DNA from: JAJYIW01 sp963781665
Lineage (GTDB): Bacteria > Chloroflexota > Anaerolineae > Anaerolineales > Anaerolineaceae
DNA length: 64,000 bases
Assembly (NCBI GenBank): GCA_963781665.1
Contig: CAWAGA010000002.1
Coordinates: forward strand, 3,410,001-3,474,000
Direction of reading: 5' to 3'
In this document: positions 52,440 to 62,330 of the stretch, piece by piece
Layout: the number at the start of each line of letters is the position of its first letter
Position numbering within the stretch: position 1 is the first letter of the stretch
Position numbers and translations under genes: made by a program
The notes under the pieces: generated by a model
Database searches by the model: none
What the model was told of the DNA's origin: nothing
What the model saw: only the letters and a program-made list of their open reading frames with translations

Positions 52440-54134
52440 CTATTTCCCAGTCACGATTTGTTTTTGCCGGTCGCGTTTCGCCGCATCTTTTTCTACGAAG
52501 ATCGGCCGGCGCGAAAATGGATCCAATCCGGTATAGTACATCAAAGTTGAATATGTGGATGGTGTGGGGGTAAAGACCTGGACTTGTTCCGGGGAGATGC
52601 GCAGCTCCCGGCTGGTGAACTGCTTCAAACGCAGCATATCTACTTCCGTACAACCTGGATGAGCAGCGATCAGGTAATAGGTCAGGAATTGGCTGCGGTG
52701 AGCCCTGGCAGAGAGGTCATCGAAGCGTCGTTTGAACCAGATTAGCTCGTCTTGTCCAGGTTTACCCATTGTGGTAAGCACCCGGTTTTCGCTGTGTTCT
52801 GGGGCGATCTTGAGCTGGCCTGATACGTGGTGAGCAGTAATCGCTTCGAGATATTCGCCGCCGTGTTTCTCGTCTGCTTTAATCAGATCGTAACGCAGCC
52901 CGGAAGCCACAAAGATCTTCTTGACGCCTGGAATTGTCCGTAGACGCTGCAGCAAATCGATCTGGGCGCGATGATCAGGTTTTAGTGATGGGCATATGGA
53001 TGGGTAGAGGCACCGGCGGTCTTCACACGTACCTCTGGCGAGTTTCTTACGGCATTCGAAGCCGTACATATTGGCGGTTGGTCCTCCCACATCGAGAATA
53101 TAACCTTTGAAATCAGGCCTGCTTACCAGCGCCTTTGCTTCCCGTGTGATGGAATCCTGGCTGCGCCAGTTCACCGTGCGTCCTTCGTGGACGGCGATGG
53201 CGCAAAAATTACATTCGCCGTAGCAACCGCGGTGGGTTTTTATCGAAAAGCGGATAGTTTCGAGGGCCTTTACAGGACCCTGGCTTTCGTAATAGGGGTG
53301 TTGGGCGCGCAGGTATGGCAGGTCAAAAGTGGCGTCTAATTCTGTTTGGGACGGGTTTTTTGCCGGAGGATTCTGTATCAGCATGCGGTCGGCGTGGCGC
53401 TGGTAAAGACCTTGAGCAGTAAGGGGGTCGTTGTTGTGGTAAAACGTGTGGAACATATCGATGAAGGCTAACTTATCGCCGATTACTTTTTCATACGCAG
53501 GCAGTTCCAGGTACCCTGGCGGAGGTTCTTTAGCAATATAGCATAGCCCACGCACCTGGGTAAATCCATCGCCTTTTTGAAGGGCGTTTGCCAGGTCCAG
53601 GACAGATTGTTCAGCCATGCCATAAAGGAGAATGTCCGCTTTGGCATCGAACAATATCGAACGGCGGACCGAGTCAGACCAGAAGTCGTAGTGCGCCACC
53701 CGTCGCAAGGACGCCTCGATACCTCCCAGGACAATTGGTCGGGTTGGTTTGAAGAAGCGGCGGATGAGATTGGTATAAACGATCACTGCCCGATCTGGCC
53801 TGCGGTTATTTATCCCGCCGGGGGTGTAATCATCGCTCTTGCGTTTTCGTTTGTTAGCTGTGTAATTGGCGACCATTGAATCAATGCAGCCCCCAGTTAC
53901 TCCCCAGAAGAGTCGTGGTTCTCCTAGCCGGGTAATATCGACCGGGCTGTCAATTTTCGGTTGGGCAATGATTCCAACGCGGTAGCCCGCTTTTTCAAGC
54001 GTCCGGCCGATAACCGCGGCGCCGATAAATGGGCTGTCGATGTAACTATCGCCTGTCACTAGGATAACGTCGAGTTGATCCCAACCGCGATCGTTTAATT
54101 CTTGGGGAGTTGTGGGTAGAAATTCGGATGGCAT
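52440..54134 (-). CDS. YgiQ family radical SAM protein
   Basis: 564 residues. A B12-binding-like amino terminus (LDVILVTGDSYIDSPFIGAAVIGRTLEKAGYRVGIIAQP), LGGIEASLRRVAHYDFW, and the radical SAM cluster CYGECNFC within THRGCYGECNFCAIAVHEGR identify YgiQ (UPF0313). Then IAPEHSENRVLTTMGKPG and the ending QVQVFTPTPSTYSTLMYYTGLDPF are family-typical. Function is not established for the family. It is shorter than many homologues because the C-terminal tail is short. Confidence 0.93.
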   Translation of the reverse strand: MPSEFLPTTPQELNDRGWDQLDVILVTGDSYIDSPFIGAAVIGRTLEKAGYRVGIIAQPKIDSPVDITRLGEPRLFWGVTGGCIDSMVANYTANKRKRKSDDYTPGGINNRRPDRAVIVYTNLIRRFFKPTRPIVLGGIEASLRRVAHYDFWSDSVRRSILFDAKADILLYGMAEQSVLDLANALQKGDGFTQVRGLCYIAKEPPPGYLELPAYEKVIGDKLAFIDMFHTFYHNNDPLTAQGLYQRHADRMLIQNPPAKNPSQTELDATFDLPYLRAQHPYYESQGPVKALETIRFSIKTHRGCYGECNFCAIAVHEGRTVNWRSQDSITREAKALVSRPDFKGYILDVGGPTANMYGFECRKKLARGTCEDRRCLYPSICPSLKPDHRAQIDLLQRLRTIPGVKKIFVASGLRYDLIKADEKHGGEYLEAITAHHVSGQLKIAPEHSENRVLTTMGKPGQDELIWFKRRFDDLSARAHRSQFLTYYLIAAHPGCTEVDMLRLKQFTSRELRISPEQVQVFTPTPSTYSTLMYYTGLDPFSRRPIFVEKDAAKRDRQKQIVTGK

Positions 54135-54343
54135 GAGTACGATTATACAACCGAGTCTGGCATGGTGGAGAATTTACTGATAACGGGTTCTTCAACTACA
54201 AATAAATAGGATGAGCGAAAGCAAAATGACAATATTTTTAAAAGGGATAAAATTGATAATTGATTATGTAGAACCCACCATCTTAATCGACCAATTTCGG
54301 ATTATACATCTGATTTATTTCATCACAACTTTTTGGAGTTCCC

Positions 54344-55627
54344 ATGGCAAACACGTATCACCTTTCAGATATCCTTTTCTCAGGTATTGGCTTACAACTC
54401 GCAGAATGTGCCGGTAAAGTAATCGTCGTTTCTGGTTCAGGAGGTGGTATTGGGTTACAGATCGCCCGAGCATTTGCTTATCTTGGTGGAAAAGTAGTCA
54501 TCGCTGAGATTTCTGAAAAAACGGGAAGAAATGCAGAAGCTATGATCCGTTCTGAAAAAGGCGAGGCTACATTTATCTGCACGGATGTATCAGGAACCCT
54601 TTCGGTACACAATCTCGTCGAAAAAGTGCATTCAATTTATGGTCCCGTTGATATTCTGGTCAATAATGCCATCCTTTGTCCGGTCGCGCCGGTTATCGAA
54701 ATGGAGCCAGAGTTATGGAATCAGGTTATTGCTGTAAACCTGCGAGGAACTTTTCTATTAACCAAGGCTTTCTTGTCTGATATGTTGGACCGGCAGCAGG
54801 GGGTGATTGTAAATATGGTCTCGACCGATGCCATGCCGGGGCTTTCTGCTTATATATCTTCCAAACAGGGCATCCTGGGTTTTAGCCAGACCCTGGCGGT
54901 AGAAACTGTGTCTTGTGGAGTGAAGGTGGTTTCATTTGCTCCTGGGATGGTAGATACACCGGGTATCCGTGGGGCAGCCGTAAAGCTGGCTCCCCTCTTA
55001 GGAATGACAGAAGAACAATTTCTGCACGTGTCGCTCCACTCAGCTTATGATGGCTTGATGCCACCTGAACACGCTGGAGCTGCGACGGCGTACCTGGCAC
55101 TGCGCCTTGCAGATGAATTCCATGGACAGATGGTCACTGGATACGAGGTTTTGGAGCGGGCAGGGTTGATTTCCAATGCGCCGCAGCAGGCAAATAAAAC
55201 GGCAGGTACTGGAGAGCAATCTTCTCCTACCAGAACTGATATTAAGGAGATCCAATCCATGATTGGAAAACTCACGGAAATCATTGGAGAAACAGGCCGA
55301 GAATTCGAAAAACTGCCTTTTTTTGTGCGCCCGATGGCTCGCAATGGCTTTAAGAGCAAGGCTGGTATGAACCTGGAAGCCTGGCAAAACCAATTGAAGG
55401 TTCTTCGGGATATATTAGCAGCAGGTGCTTTCGCATCGGACTCATTTCGGATTGAAAAACTCAAGGCGTTGATTGAATATTATCGCGGAGTGCCCCAGGA
55501 GACCATGCGCTTCACTCGAGATCCCGAGACGATCCAAATGGTCTCCAACCAATCTGCCGCCCGTATTGCAACCATCCAGAGATTGCAAATTGAGCTAGAA
55601 GCCCTGAACGGGAGCACCTCATCCTGA
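54344..55627 (+). CDS. short-chain dehydrogenase with a long C-terminal helical extension
   Basis: 427 residues. SDR domain 20-270: NAD(P)-binding motif VSGSGGGIG (a variant of TGxxxGIG), NNAILCP, catalytic Ser in MVSTDAMPG and YISSK, then FAPGMVDTPG. After residue 280 a further 145 residues, predicted mostly helical and starting IKEIQSMIGKLTEIIGETGREFEKLPFFVRPMA, have no family I recognise. The extension is longer than in normal SDRs (about 250) and may oligomerise or bind a partner. GGAG is five bases before the ATG. Substrate unknown. Confidence 0.85.
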   Translation: MANTYHLSDILFSGIGLQLAECAGKVIVVSGSGGGIGLQIARAFAYLGGKVVIAEISEKTGRNAEAMIRSEKGEATFICTDVSGTLSVHNLVEKVHSIYGPVDILVNNAILCPVAPVIEMEPELWNQVIAVNLRGTFLLTKAFLSDMLDRQQGVIVNMVSTDAMPGLSAYISSKQGILGFSQTLAVETVSCGVKVVSFAPGMVDTPGIRGAAVKLAPLLGMTEEQFLHVSLHSAYDGLMPPEHAGAATAYLALRLADEFHGQMVTGYEVLERAGLISNAPQQANKTAGTGEQSSPTRTDIKEIQSMIGKLTEIIGETGREFEKLPFFVRPMARNGFKSKAGMNLEAWQNQLKVLRDILAAGAFASDSFRIEKLKALIEYYRGVPQETMRFTRDPETIQMVSNQSAARIATIQRLQIELEALNGSTSS

Positions 55628-55762
55628 CCAAATCTACAAGCACGAATATTTCTTCACCAAAGGATTGAGGCAGGAGCGACTGCAAATCGTGACCAGGCGA
55701 ACTGGAAAGGATTACAATAAGATCATGGATTGGCTCTCGGGTTATCCTCCTAGGTTATCATA

Positions 55763-56374
55763 ATGGAATCAAATCCATTCTCGCTTGTACGCCTTCGTTC
55801 AAACCAGCTGGCAGCTGCAGCCGAGGGATTAGGCCGGGCATTTTTTAGCGATCCTTTGATGGAGTATTATCTCCCTGACCCGACCTGGCGTGCGAAGCTG
55901 CTACCATCCTTGATGCTTGCTTCTCTTCGCTACTGCCACTTCTATGGGCAGGTTTATACCACCCCTGCAGTGCAAGGCCTGGCCTGTTGGCTGTCACCTG
56001 GGCAAACCGAAATGAATACCTGGGGAATTATCCGGGCCGGATTAGGCGTCGTATCGCTGCGTTTGGGTCTGGAAGCACTGCTGCGGATCAAGCAAGTCGA
56101 ACCCATTGTATTTCGCATCCATAAGGCTTGCGTGCCAGGCCCACATTGGTATTTAATGGTACTGGGAGTTGAACCTGATTGCCAGGGTCAAGGCATTGGT
56201 GGACGACTGGTTGACAGTAAAGTTAAAGAGGCAAGTGAATTAGGCTTCCCCTGTTACCTGGAGACCATGACCGAAAAAAATGTGGATTTTTACCAACATC
56301 ATGGATTCAAGGTGGCTTTTGAAACAGATTTACCTGCCGGCAATCTCCATACCTGGATGATGGTCCATCCCTGA
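55763..56374 (+). CDS. GNAT family N-acetyltransferase
   Basis: 203 residues. AAAEGLGRAFFSDPLMEYYLPDPTWR is typical of a eukaryote-like GNAT group, and WYLMVLGVEPDCQGQGIGGRLVDSKVKEA supplies the acetyl-CoA loop (QGQGIG). ETMTEKNVDFYQHHGFKVAFE closes the fold. A weak ribosome site precedes the ATG. Substrate unknown. The 155 bases after it hold nothing recognisable. Confidence 0.9.
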   Translation: MESNPFSLVRLRSNQLAAAAEGLGRAFFSDPLMEYYLPDPTWRAKLLPSLMLASLRYCHFYGQVYTTPAVQGLACWLSPGQTEMNTWGIIRAGLGVVSLRLGLEALLRIKQVEPIVFRIHKACVPGPHWYLMVLGVEPDCQGQGIGGRLVDSKVKEASELGFPCYLETMTEKNVDFYQHHGFKVAFETDLPAGNLHTWMMVHP

Positions 56375-56529
56375 TAATGCTGATGAAGGCGAATTATGGG
56401 AGGCCAGTTAACGGTGAGGGTCCAGGAAAGTTATGATATTCGAATTATTTTTTTTATTGCCAACCAACCATTGATGTAGGGTATGTTGGCTGATTGTTGA
56501 AATTTGTGAGATATATCTAGGAGTGGAAA

Positions 56530-57648
56530 ATGACGAAATACGTTGGGGTCTTGACGGCAGGAGGCGACACGCCTGGGTTGAACGCTGCTCTGCGCGGATT
56601 GGGCAAGTACGCCCGCAATATCAATATCCAATTGGTCGGTTTTTATGATGGCTTCCATGGATTACTTCACGATCGCTCGATCGACCTGGATGAAAGCGCA
56701 CTGTCAGGAATCCTGACCGTTGGCGGGACAATTCTTGGAACCAGCCGGGATAAGCCTCACCGTATGCCAGTTGGAGGGCAACTGCTGGATATGACCGATG
56801 CAATGGTCGAGACGTACAAACGCCATCACCTGGATGTATTGGTTTGCATTGGGGGAGGGGGCACTCAGAAAAACGCCTATCGCCTTATGCAAAAAGGGCT
56901 AAATATCCTGACCCTTCCCAAATCAATCGATAACGATGTGGCAATGACCGACACATCGCTTGGGTTCGATACCGCCCTCGGTGTGGCTACCGAAGCTATC
57001 GATCGTCTGCACAGTACCGCTCACAGTCACCACCGCATCATTGTGGTCGAATTGATGGGGCATAATACCGGTTGGTTGGCCCTGGGAGCCGGAATTGCCG
57101 GAGGTGCAGATGTCATATTGATCCCTGAGATCCCCTTTGATGTCGAAAAAATCGCAGGAGCAATTTTAGATCGCAGCCGTGGGGGGAAAAGGTTCTCCAT
57201 CGTTGCGGTCTCCGAAGGGGCAATGTTCAAAGAAGACGTGGCCGTGTATCACGACCTGCTTGAACAGAAAGATGATGCTGGAAAAAAGGCTGAAAAAGAA
57301 GAGATTAAATCCAGGCTGCAAGAATTCCAGGCTGGCCAGATTGGCAAGACCATGCGGTTGGCGCAAAAACTGGAGACCCTGACCGGTTTGGAGTCGCGTG
57401 TGACCATCCTGGGTTATGTACAACGAGGCGGAATACCTTCAGCTGTTGACCGCATCCTCGCAACTGAACTGGGCAGCGCCGCAGCTGACATGGTTGCAAA
57501 AGATGTGAGCGGTATTATGGTTGCTTATCGCAATCAAAAAACAGAGCCAGTTCCTTTGGAAGATGTAGTCGCACAGCGCAGGATGGTCCCCCTAGATCAT
57601 ACCTGGGTTAAAACCGCTCGTCGGGTTGGCACCAGTTTCGGAGATTGA
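56530..57648 (+). CDS. 6-phosphofructokinase (atypical phosphodonor loop)
   Basis: 372 residues. GVLTAGGDTPGLNAALRG and LGTSRDKPHR are the PFK amino terminus; the catalytic segment reads LPKSIDNDVAMTDTSLGFDTA, as in PPi-dependent and group III enzymes (E. coli PfkA has GTIDND); MGHNTGWLALGAGIAGGADVILIPE follows, and LGYVQRGGIPSAVDRI near the end. The loop that is GGDGS in ATP enzymes is GGGGTQKNA, lacking the acidic residue that helps bind Mg. The phosphoryl donor (ATP or PPi) therefore cannot be assigned. AGGAG lies seven bases before the ATG. It is convergent with the HypD-like gene. Confidence 0.88.
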   Translation: MTKYVGVLTAGGDTPGLNAALRGLGKYARNINIQLVGFYDGFHGLLHDRSIDLDESALSGILTVGGTILGTSRDKPHRMPVGGQLLDMTDAMVETYKRHHLDVLVCIGGGGTQKNAYRLMQKGLNILTLPKSIDNDVAMTDTSLGFDTALGVATEAIDRLHSTAHSHHRIIVVELMGHNTGWLALGAGIAGGADVILIPEIPFDVEKIAGAILDRSRGGKRFSIVAVSEGAMFKEDVAVYHDLLEQKDDAGKKAEKEEIKSRLQEFQAGQIGKTMRLAQKLETLTGLESRVTILGYVQRGGIPSAVDRILATELGSAAADMVAKDVSGIMVAYRNQKTEPVPLEDVVAQRRMVPLDHTWVKTARRVGTSFGD

Positions 57649-57662
57649 AACAGACATCAGGC

Positions 57663-60030
57663 CTAGATAGTTTTATTTTCTGTCCGTGCGATGATTTCAT
57701 CTTGCAATGCATGGCTGAGGTTACAAAAGTAATCGCTGTATCCGGCAACTCGAACAATCAGGTCGCGGTATTTTTCAGGTGCGTGTTGGGCTGCTCGTAA
57801 AGTTGCGGCATCGACCACATTGAACTGGATATGGTGACCGTCAAGCTTGAAATAGGTCCGGATCAGGGCTACCAGGTTGTCAAGGTCTTCGTCTCTGGAT
57901 AAGGCCTGAGGAGCGAATTTCTGATTTAAAAGCGTCCCCCCTGTGCGCACGTGGTCCATTCTGGCAACCGATTTTAGCGCTGCAGTTGGTCCGTGAACAT
58001 CTGCTCCCTGAACCGGAGATACACCTTCGGAAAGAGGCTCCCAGGCCATCCGGCCATCTGGTAACGCTCCGGTAACCGAGCCAAAGTAGACGTGAACTGT
58101 GGTCGGGAGCAGATTGATGTGATAGGAACCGCCCCGGGTATTTTTACGACCTTCGATGGCGTCGTAATACGCTTCGAACAACGAGACCATCACACTGTCA
58201 ACCCGTTCATCGTCATTGCCATATTTCGGTGTACGGTTTAAGAGTGACTTCCGCAAATTTTCAAATCCTTCAAAATTGTTCCTCAGGGCGGTCAATAATT
58301 CGACCATCGAAATCGTTTTTTGCTCGAAAACGTGATATTTTACTGCGGTCATTGCATCACTGATCGACCCTAGACCCACACCTTGAATGTAGCTTGTGTT
58401 GTACCGTGCCCCACCATCATGATAATCTTTGCCATTTAAGATGCAATCATCGATCAGTATCGATAAGAATGGCGCAGGCATATAATCTGCGTAGATTCTT
58501 TCAATCAGATTATTACCTCTTACTTTGATATCCACGAAATAGTTGAGCTGTTTTTCGTAGGCGGCGAATAATTCGGAATATGAAGAGAAACCGGTTGCAT
58601 CGCCGGTGAGCGGACCGAGCTGAGATCCGGTCCGGAAATCTCTCCCATTGTTCAAGCAGAGTTCGAATACCTTGGGCATATTGAAATACCCGGTCAGGTT
58701 GTAATTCTCCTTGCCAAATGCGCCAACCTCGACACAGCCGCTTGAACCTCCATTACGGGCATCTTTGACCGCTTTGCCCTGCCGGATGAGCTCCTGCGAT
58801 ATCAGATCGGCATTGAACACCGATGGCTGACCAAACCCGGTGCGGATAATACGACTCGCACGCTTGATAAATCTATCCGGATTCTTTTTACTAACCTGGA
58901 TTGATGCGCTTGGTTGGAGAAGGCGCATTTCCTCGACGACATCGAGAAGCAGGTAACTGATCTCATTGACTCCATCTGAGCCATCTTCCTTCAAACCGCC
59001 GATATTGATCTGGGCGAAATCGGTGTATGTACCGCTTTCTTCAGCTGTGACGCCGACTTTCGGTGGAGCAGGCTGGTTGTTAAATTTGATCCAGAAGCAT
59101 TGCAGAAGCTCTTCTGCCTGGTCATGGTTCAAACTGCCTTCTTTTAGTCCTTGCTCATAAAAAGGAAGCAGGTGCTGGTCGAGCCTGCCGGGATTAAACG
59201 CAGTCCCAGGTGTTAAGCTCGCTCGTTACTCCCAGGTGGACAAACCAATAATACTGAAGGGCTTCCCAAAAATCACGAGGAGCATAAGCCGGAACTCGGT
59301 CACAAATCTCAGTAATCCGTTCCAACTCGCGTTTCCGAACAGGATTGGCCTCCCTTTCAGCTTGAAAGCGTGCTTGCTCTGCATGGCGTTGGGCGAAGCG
59401 GATGATGCCATCACAGCAAATCGCCATGCCTTTGAGCTCTTCTTGTTTCTTGTAGGCGTACTGGTCGTTCAAATAGTCAAGCGAATACGAGGCTGATTGG
59501 ATGTAAGCTTTAAAATCCAGGAAACCATTTGAGTAGATTTTATTATCCAGGACGGTGTGTCCTGGCGAGCGTTGCTCCATAAACTCGGTGAAAATGCCGG
59601 CATCATATGCAGCTTTCCATTCAGGCGTCATTTCAGCGAATATCAATTCTCGCAGCGAACGCCTATGCCAGAAAGGGATGATATTTTCCTCATAGATTTT
59701 TCGGGCAGCCGGACTGACCTTAAATGAGGTTTTTTCACGCGAGTTGAGAATGTCGAGGTCTGAGAGGCTGTGACAGCATAACTCCGGAAAAGTAGGAGCT
59801 GCCGCCGGCACCGGGCCTTTTTCGCCAACAATCAATTCACCTTCACCAATATAGATGGTTTTATGTTCCATCAGATACTGAAAAGCACGTCCTCGCTTTA
59901 CAGGGTCGGATTCCAGGCAGGTCTCGTGGCGATAGAAATCCGTGATTAACTCAGCTCGTTCTGTTGAGATAGATGGGACGGCATCCAGGCTTTCCTGCCT
60001 GAGCCGGGTGACCCTTTCGGTCATAGACAT
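57663..60030 (-). CDS. glycyl radical enzyme, trans-4-hydroxyproline dehydratase (HypD)-like, broken by one extra base
   Basis: Joined length about 789 residues, normal for the family. The first part (60030 to about 59200) ends YYWFVHLGVTSELNTWD; one extra base at 59203-59202 breaks the frame, and removing it gives AFNPGRLDQHLLPF and continues. Active site: GSSGCVEVGAFGKENYNLTGYFN (thiyl Cys and base Glu), YNTSYIQGVGLGSISDAMTA, and glycyl radical motif RVAGYSDYF near the end. GCVExGAFGKE is close to HypD, which dehydrates trans-4-hydroxy-L-proline to pyrroline-5-carboxylate, but no proline reductase or activating enzyme gene is nearby. The break may be a sequencing error. Confidence 0.85.
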
Positions 60031-60117
60031 AAGTGACTTCCCTTCCGGATAGATCTAATTTCGAAGAGGCGCGCTGTTCTGGCTAATTCTAAAATTGGAT
60101 TTTTACAGCTCAATTCG

Positions 60118-61836
60118 CTAGTATTTCACTGCTTTGTTTCTAATCCAGGTGGTGACCAATGACTCCAGGGAATTAAGTGGGATGGCTCCATGCTGCAGCA
60201 CAACTGCATGAAACTCTCGCAGATCGAAACTGGCGCCGAGGTTTTTTTCGGCTTTAAGGCGTAGTTCTCGTATCTTGAGTTCACCGGTCTTGTAGGCCAG
60301 CGCTTGTCCTGGCCAGGCAATATACCGGTCTACTTCGTTAGCGATGTTGTGCATTGATAAGGCGGTATTTTCCGCCATAAAGTCGATGGCTTGTTGTCGG
60401 GTCCATCCCAACTCATGGATGCCAGTATCGACGACCAACCTGGCTGCCCGCCACATTTCGTAGGTCAGGCGGCCAAAATTATTGTATGGATCGGTGTAAA
60501 AACCTATTTCAAGTCCCAGCCGTTCTGCGTATAACGCCCAACCCTCGACGAATGCTGTCACTTCGTTGAAACGCCGAAATTGCGGGACATCTGATAGTTC
60601 CATCTGGAGAGCCAGCTGCAGGTGATGTCCGGGAATAGCTTCGTGCAAAGTCAGGGCTTCAAATTCATAAAGGGGCCGGCTTTTCAGATTATAGGTATTA
60701 ACATAATAATAGCCGGGCGTAGTCCCGTCGCCAGATGGGACCATATAGTAGGCCGTCGTTTGCTCCGGCGCGGTAAAGGCTGGGATTTCTTTCAGACCGC
60801 ATGGTGTTCGTGGTAGAAAGTTGAAAAGCCTAGGCAGCCTGTTATCAACTCGCTTCATGATTAAGGCAGCCTCTTTCATCAATGCCTCAGGAGATGTAAC
60901 ATAGAAACGCGGATCGCTTCTCAAAAAGGCCAGAAAATCCTGAAAACCCTCGGTAAAGCCAGTCTCCCGGACTGTTTCGGCCATCTCCTCCCTGATTCTT
61001 TTTACCTCCCCCAATCCGATCGAGTGGACCTCTTCAGGAGTCAGTTCAAGGGTTGTGAATTTACGGATACAGTAGCGATAATATGACCGTCCATCTGGTA
61101 GGCCGGAAGCGCTTGTATCGTTCCTGGCAGCTGGGAGATATTCCGAGTTCAAAAAATTTAAGAATGCCAGATAGCCTCTGGCAACCGGGCCTGCAATTGC
61201 TGCAGATGCTTCTTTTCTTAAAATGTCGAACTCTTTATTATTTTGTCCGGGTAAATGCGTAAAAGGTTGGAAGAAGGGATTGCTTTCGGGGGAAGAATCA
61301 ATCAAATTACGGATCGAACGGTCGATACCCTCCAGGGTGACTTGGGGCGGCATATAGCCATTTTTTATGCCGAGACGCATCAATTCGATGTTTTGTTGTA
61401 CGTACCTTTCAAACTGGCTCAATCGTTGGATATAATTTTGATAATCATCGCCAGTCTTGAATGTAAGGTAATCTGGTAAGTCAGGGAAGTTAATATGGAA
61501 TCCCGAAAGTCTGCTGACGGGCATAAGATGTACGTTATAGCCATATTCCATGATCCGGTTTTGCAGATCTCTGGCGAAGATATCGTAGTTTAATCGTCCT
61601 TCGGCGTCCAATGATGACCGGTCAATTGCGTTCACCCGGTCGAGGAATGCCTGGTTCTGCCGGGTTTGATGTTCGATTTCGGTAGAGCTCACATCCGGTA
61701 AGCGGTCGTCGAAACGATGGTCTCCATACAGGCTGGCCAACCAGGGATCGGCTTGCATCCTGTTTTCCCATTCTTCAGAAAAAAGGTCATTAAGCAGCTT
61801 CAGTGGATCAATATCATGGTATGGATGATTAGGCAT
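60118..61836 (-). CDS. DUF885 family protein, putative zinc metallopeptidase
   Basis: 572 residues. The motif HEAIPGHHLQ (around residue 400) with VTAFVEGWALYAERLG after it is the mark of DUF885, a family with a gluzincin-like His-Glu metal site. Predicted mostly helical, no signal peptide. It may be an oligopeptidase, but the substrate is unknown. No ribosome site is visible; a TAAAAT six bases before the ATG hints at a leaderless transcript. Confidence 0.88.
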   Translation of the reverse strand: MPNHPYHDIDPLKLLNDLFSEEWENRMQADPWLASLYGDHRFDDRLPDVSSTEIEHQTRQNQAFLDRVNAIDRSSLDAEGRLNYDIFARDLQNRIMEYGYNVHLMPVSRLSGFHINFPDLPDYLTFKTGDDYQNYIQRLSQFERYVQQNIELMRLGIKNGYMPPQVTLEGIDRSIRNLIDSSPESNPFFQPFTHLPGQNNKEFDILRKEASAAIAGPVARGYLAFLNFLNSEYLPAARNDTSASGLPDGRSYYRYCIRKFTTLELTPEEVHSIGLGEVKRIREEMAETVRETGFTEGFQDFLAFLRSDPRFYVTSPEALMKEAALIMKRVDNRLPRLFNFLPRTPCGLKEIPAFTAPEQTTAYYMVPSGDGTTPGYYYVNTYNLKSRPLYEFEALTLHEAIPGHHLQLALQMELSDVPQFRRFNEVTAFVEGWALYAERLGLEIGFYTDPYNNFGRLTYEMWRAARLVVDTGIHELGWTRQQAIDFMAENTALSMHNIANEVDRYIAWPGQALAYKTGELKIRELRLKAEKNLGASFDLREFHAVVLQHGAIPLNSLESLVTTWIRNKAVKY

Positions 61837-61924
61837 GAGCTTATTTTAATCCAATCAGAAGAAAATCTGCTGAATTCATGCAACTTAATCTGCCATACTA
61901 CGTATATATATGATGGAGGTAAAA

Positions 61925-62149
61925 ATGGGTAGAACTCACAAGCACGTCCCGTTCCTTTTATGGCCCTTCTGGGCTATCTGGCGTTTGATTGTCATCATAA
62001 TCCAGCTAACCGGCCGTTTGGTTGGTGCAATTCTGGGCCTGGTTCTCATGATTGTTGGAGTGGTCCTAAGCTTGACTGTGGTCGGAGCGATCGTTGGCGT
62101 TCCTTTAGCTATTTTTGGCTTTTTCCTGGTACTGCGCAGTCTTTTTTAA
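61925..62149 (+). CDS. small membrane protein
   Basis: 74 residues from the ATG at 61925, which has GGAGGT four bases upstream; an in-frame ATG at 61910 precedes that site and is not favoured. Two hydrophobic helices, about 12-30 and 34-70, the second very Gly/Val-rich. No family recognised. Confidence 0.65.
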   Translation: MGRTHKHVPFLLWPFWAIWRLIVIIIQLTGRLVGAILGLVLMIVGVVLSLTVVGAIVGVPLAIFGFFLVLRSLF

Positions 62150-62172
62150 GAAGGTATAAGGTTAAAGTCATA

Positions 62173-62215
62173 CATTCAGAACCCCGGTTTCACCAAGAAG
62201 CCGGGGTTCTGAATG
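62173..62215. terminator. long hairpin after the small membrane protein gene
   Basis: Arms 62173-62187 and 62201-62215 are perfect 15-base reverse complements (core AACCCCGG/CCGGGGTT) with a 13-base loop that can pair further. It starts 24 bases after the stop; no T tract follows. Confidence 0.5.
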
Positions 62216-62330
62216 CCATACAAATCGATTAAGATGGGAGGCAGACATTTGCTCCAGGATTCGATCAAAACGGGGAGAAAGTATAAGCAGGTATAATTAC
62301 CAACAGAATTCGCTTTTTAAGGAGGTCTTT

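Noticed and set aside
59194..59205. Programmed frameshift in the HypD-like gene at GUU UAA
   Set aside because: The out-of-frame codons GCG TTT already encode the conserved Ala-Phe before Asn-Pro-Gly-Arg, so a single-base insertion upstream of the stop explains it better than slippage at the stop.
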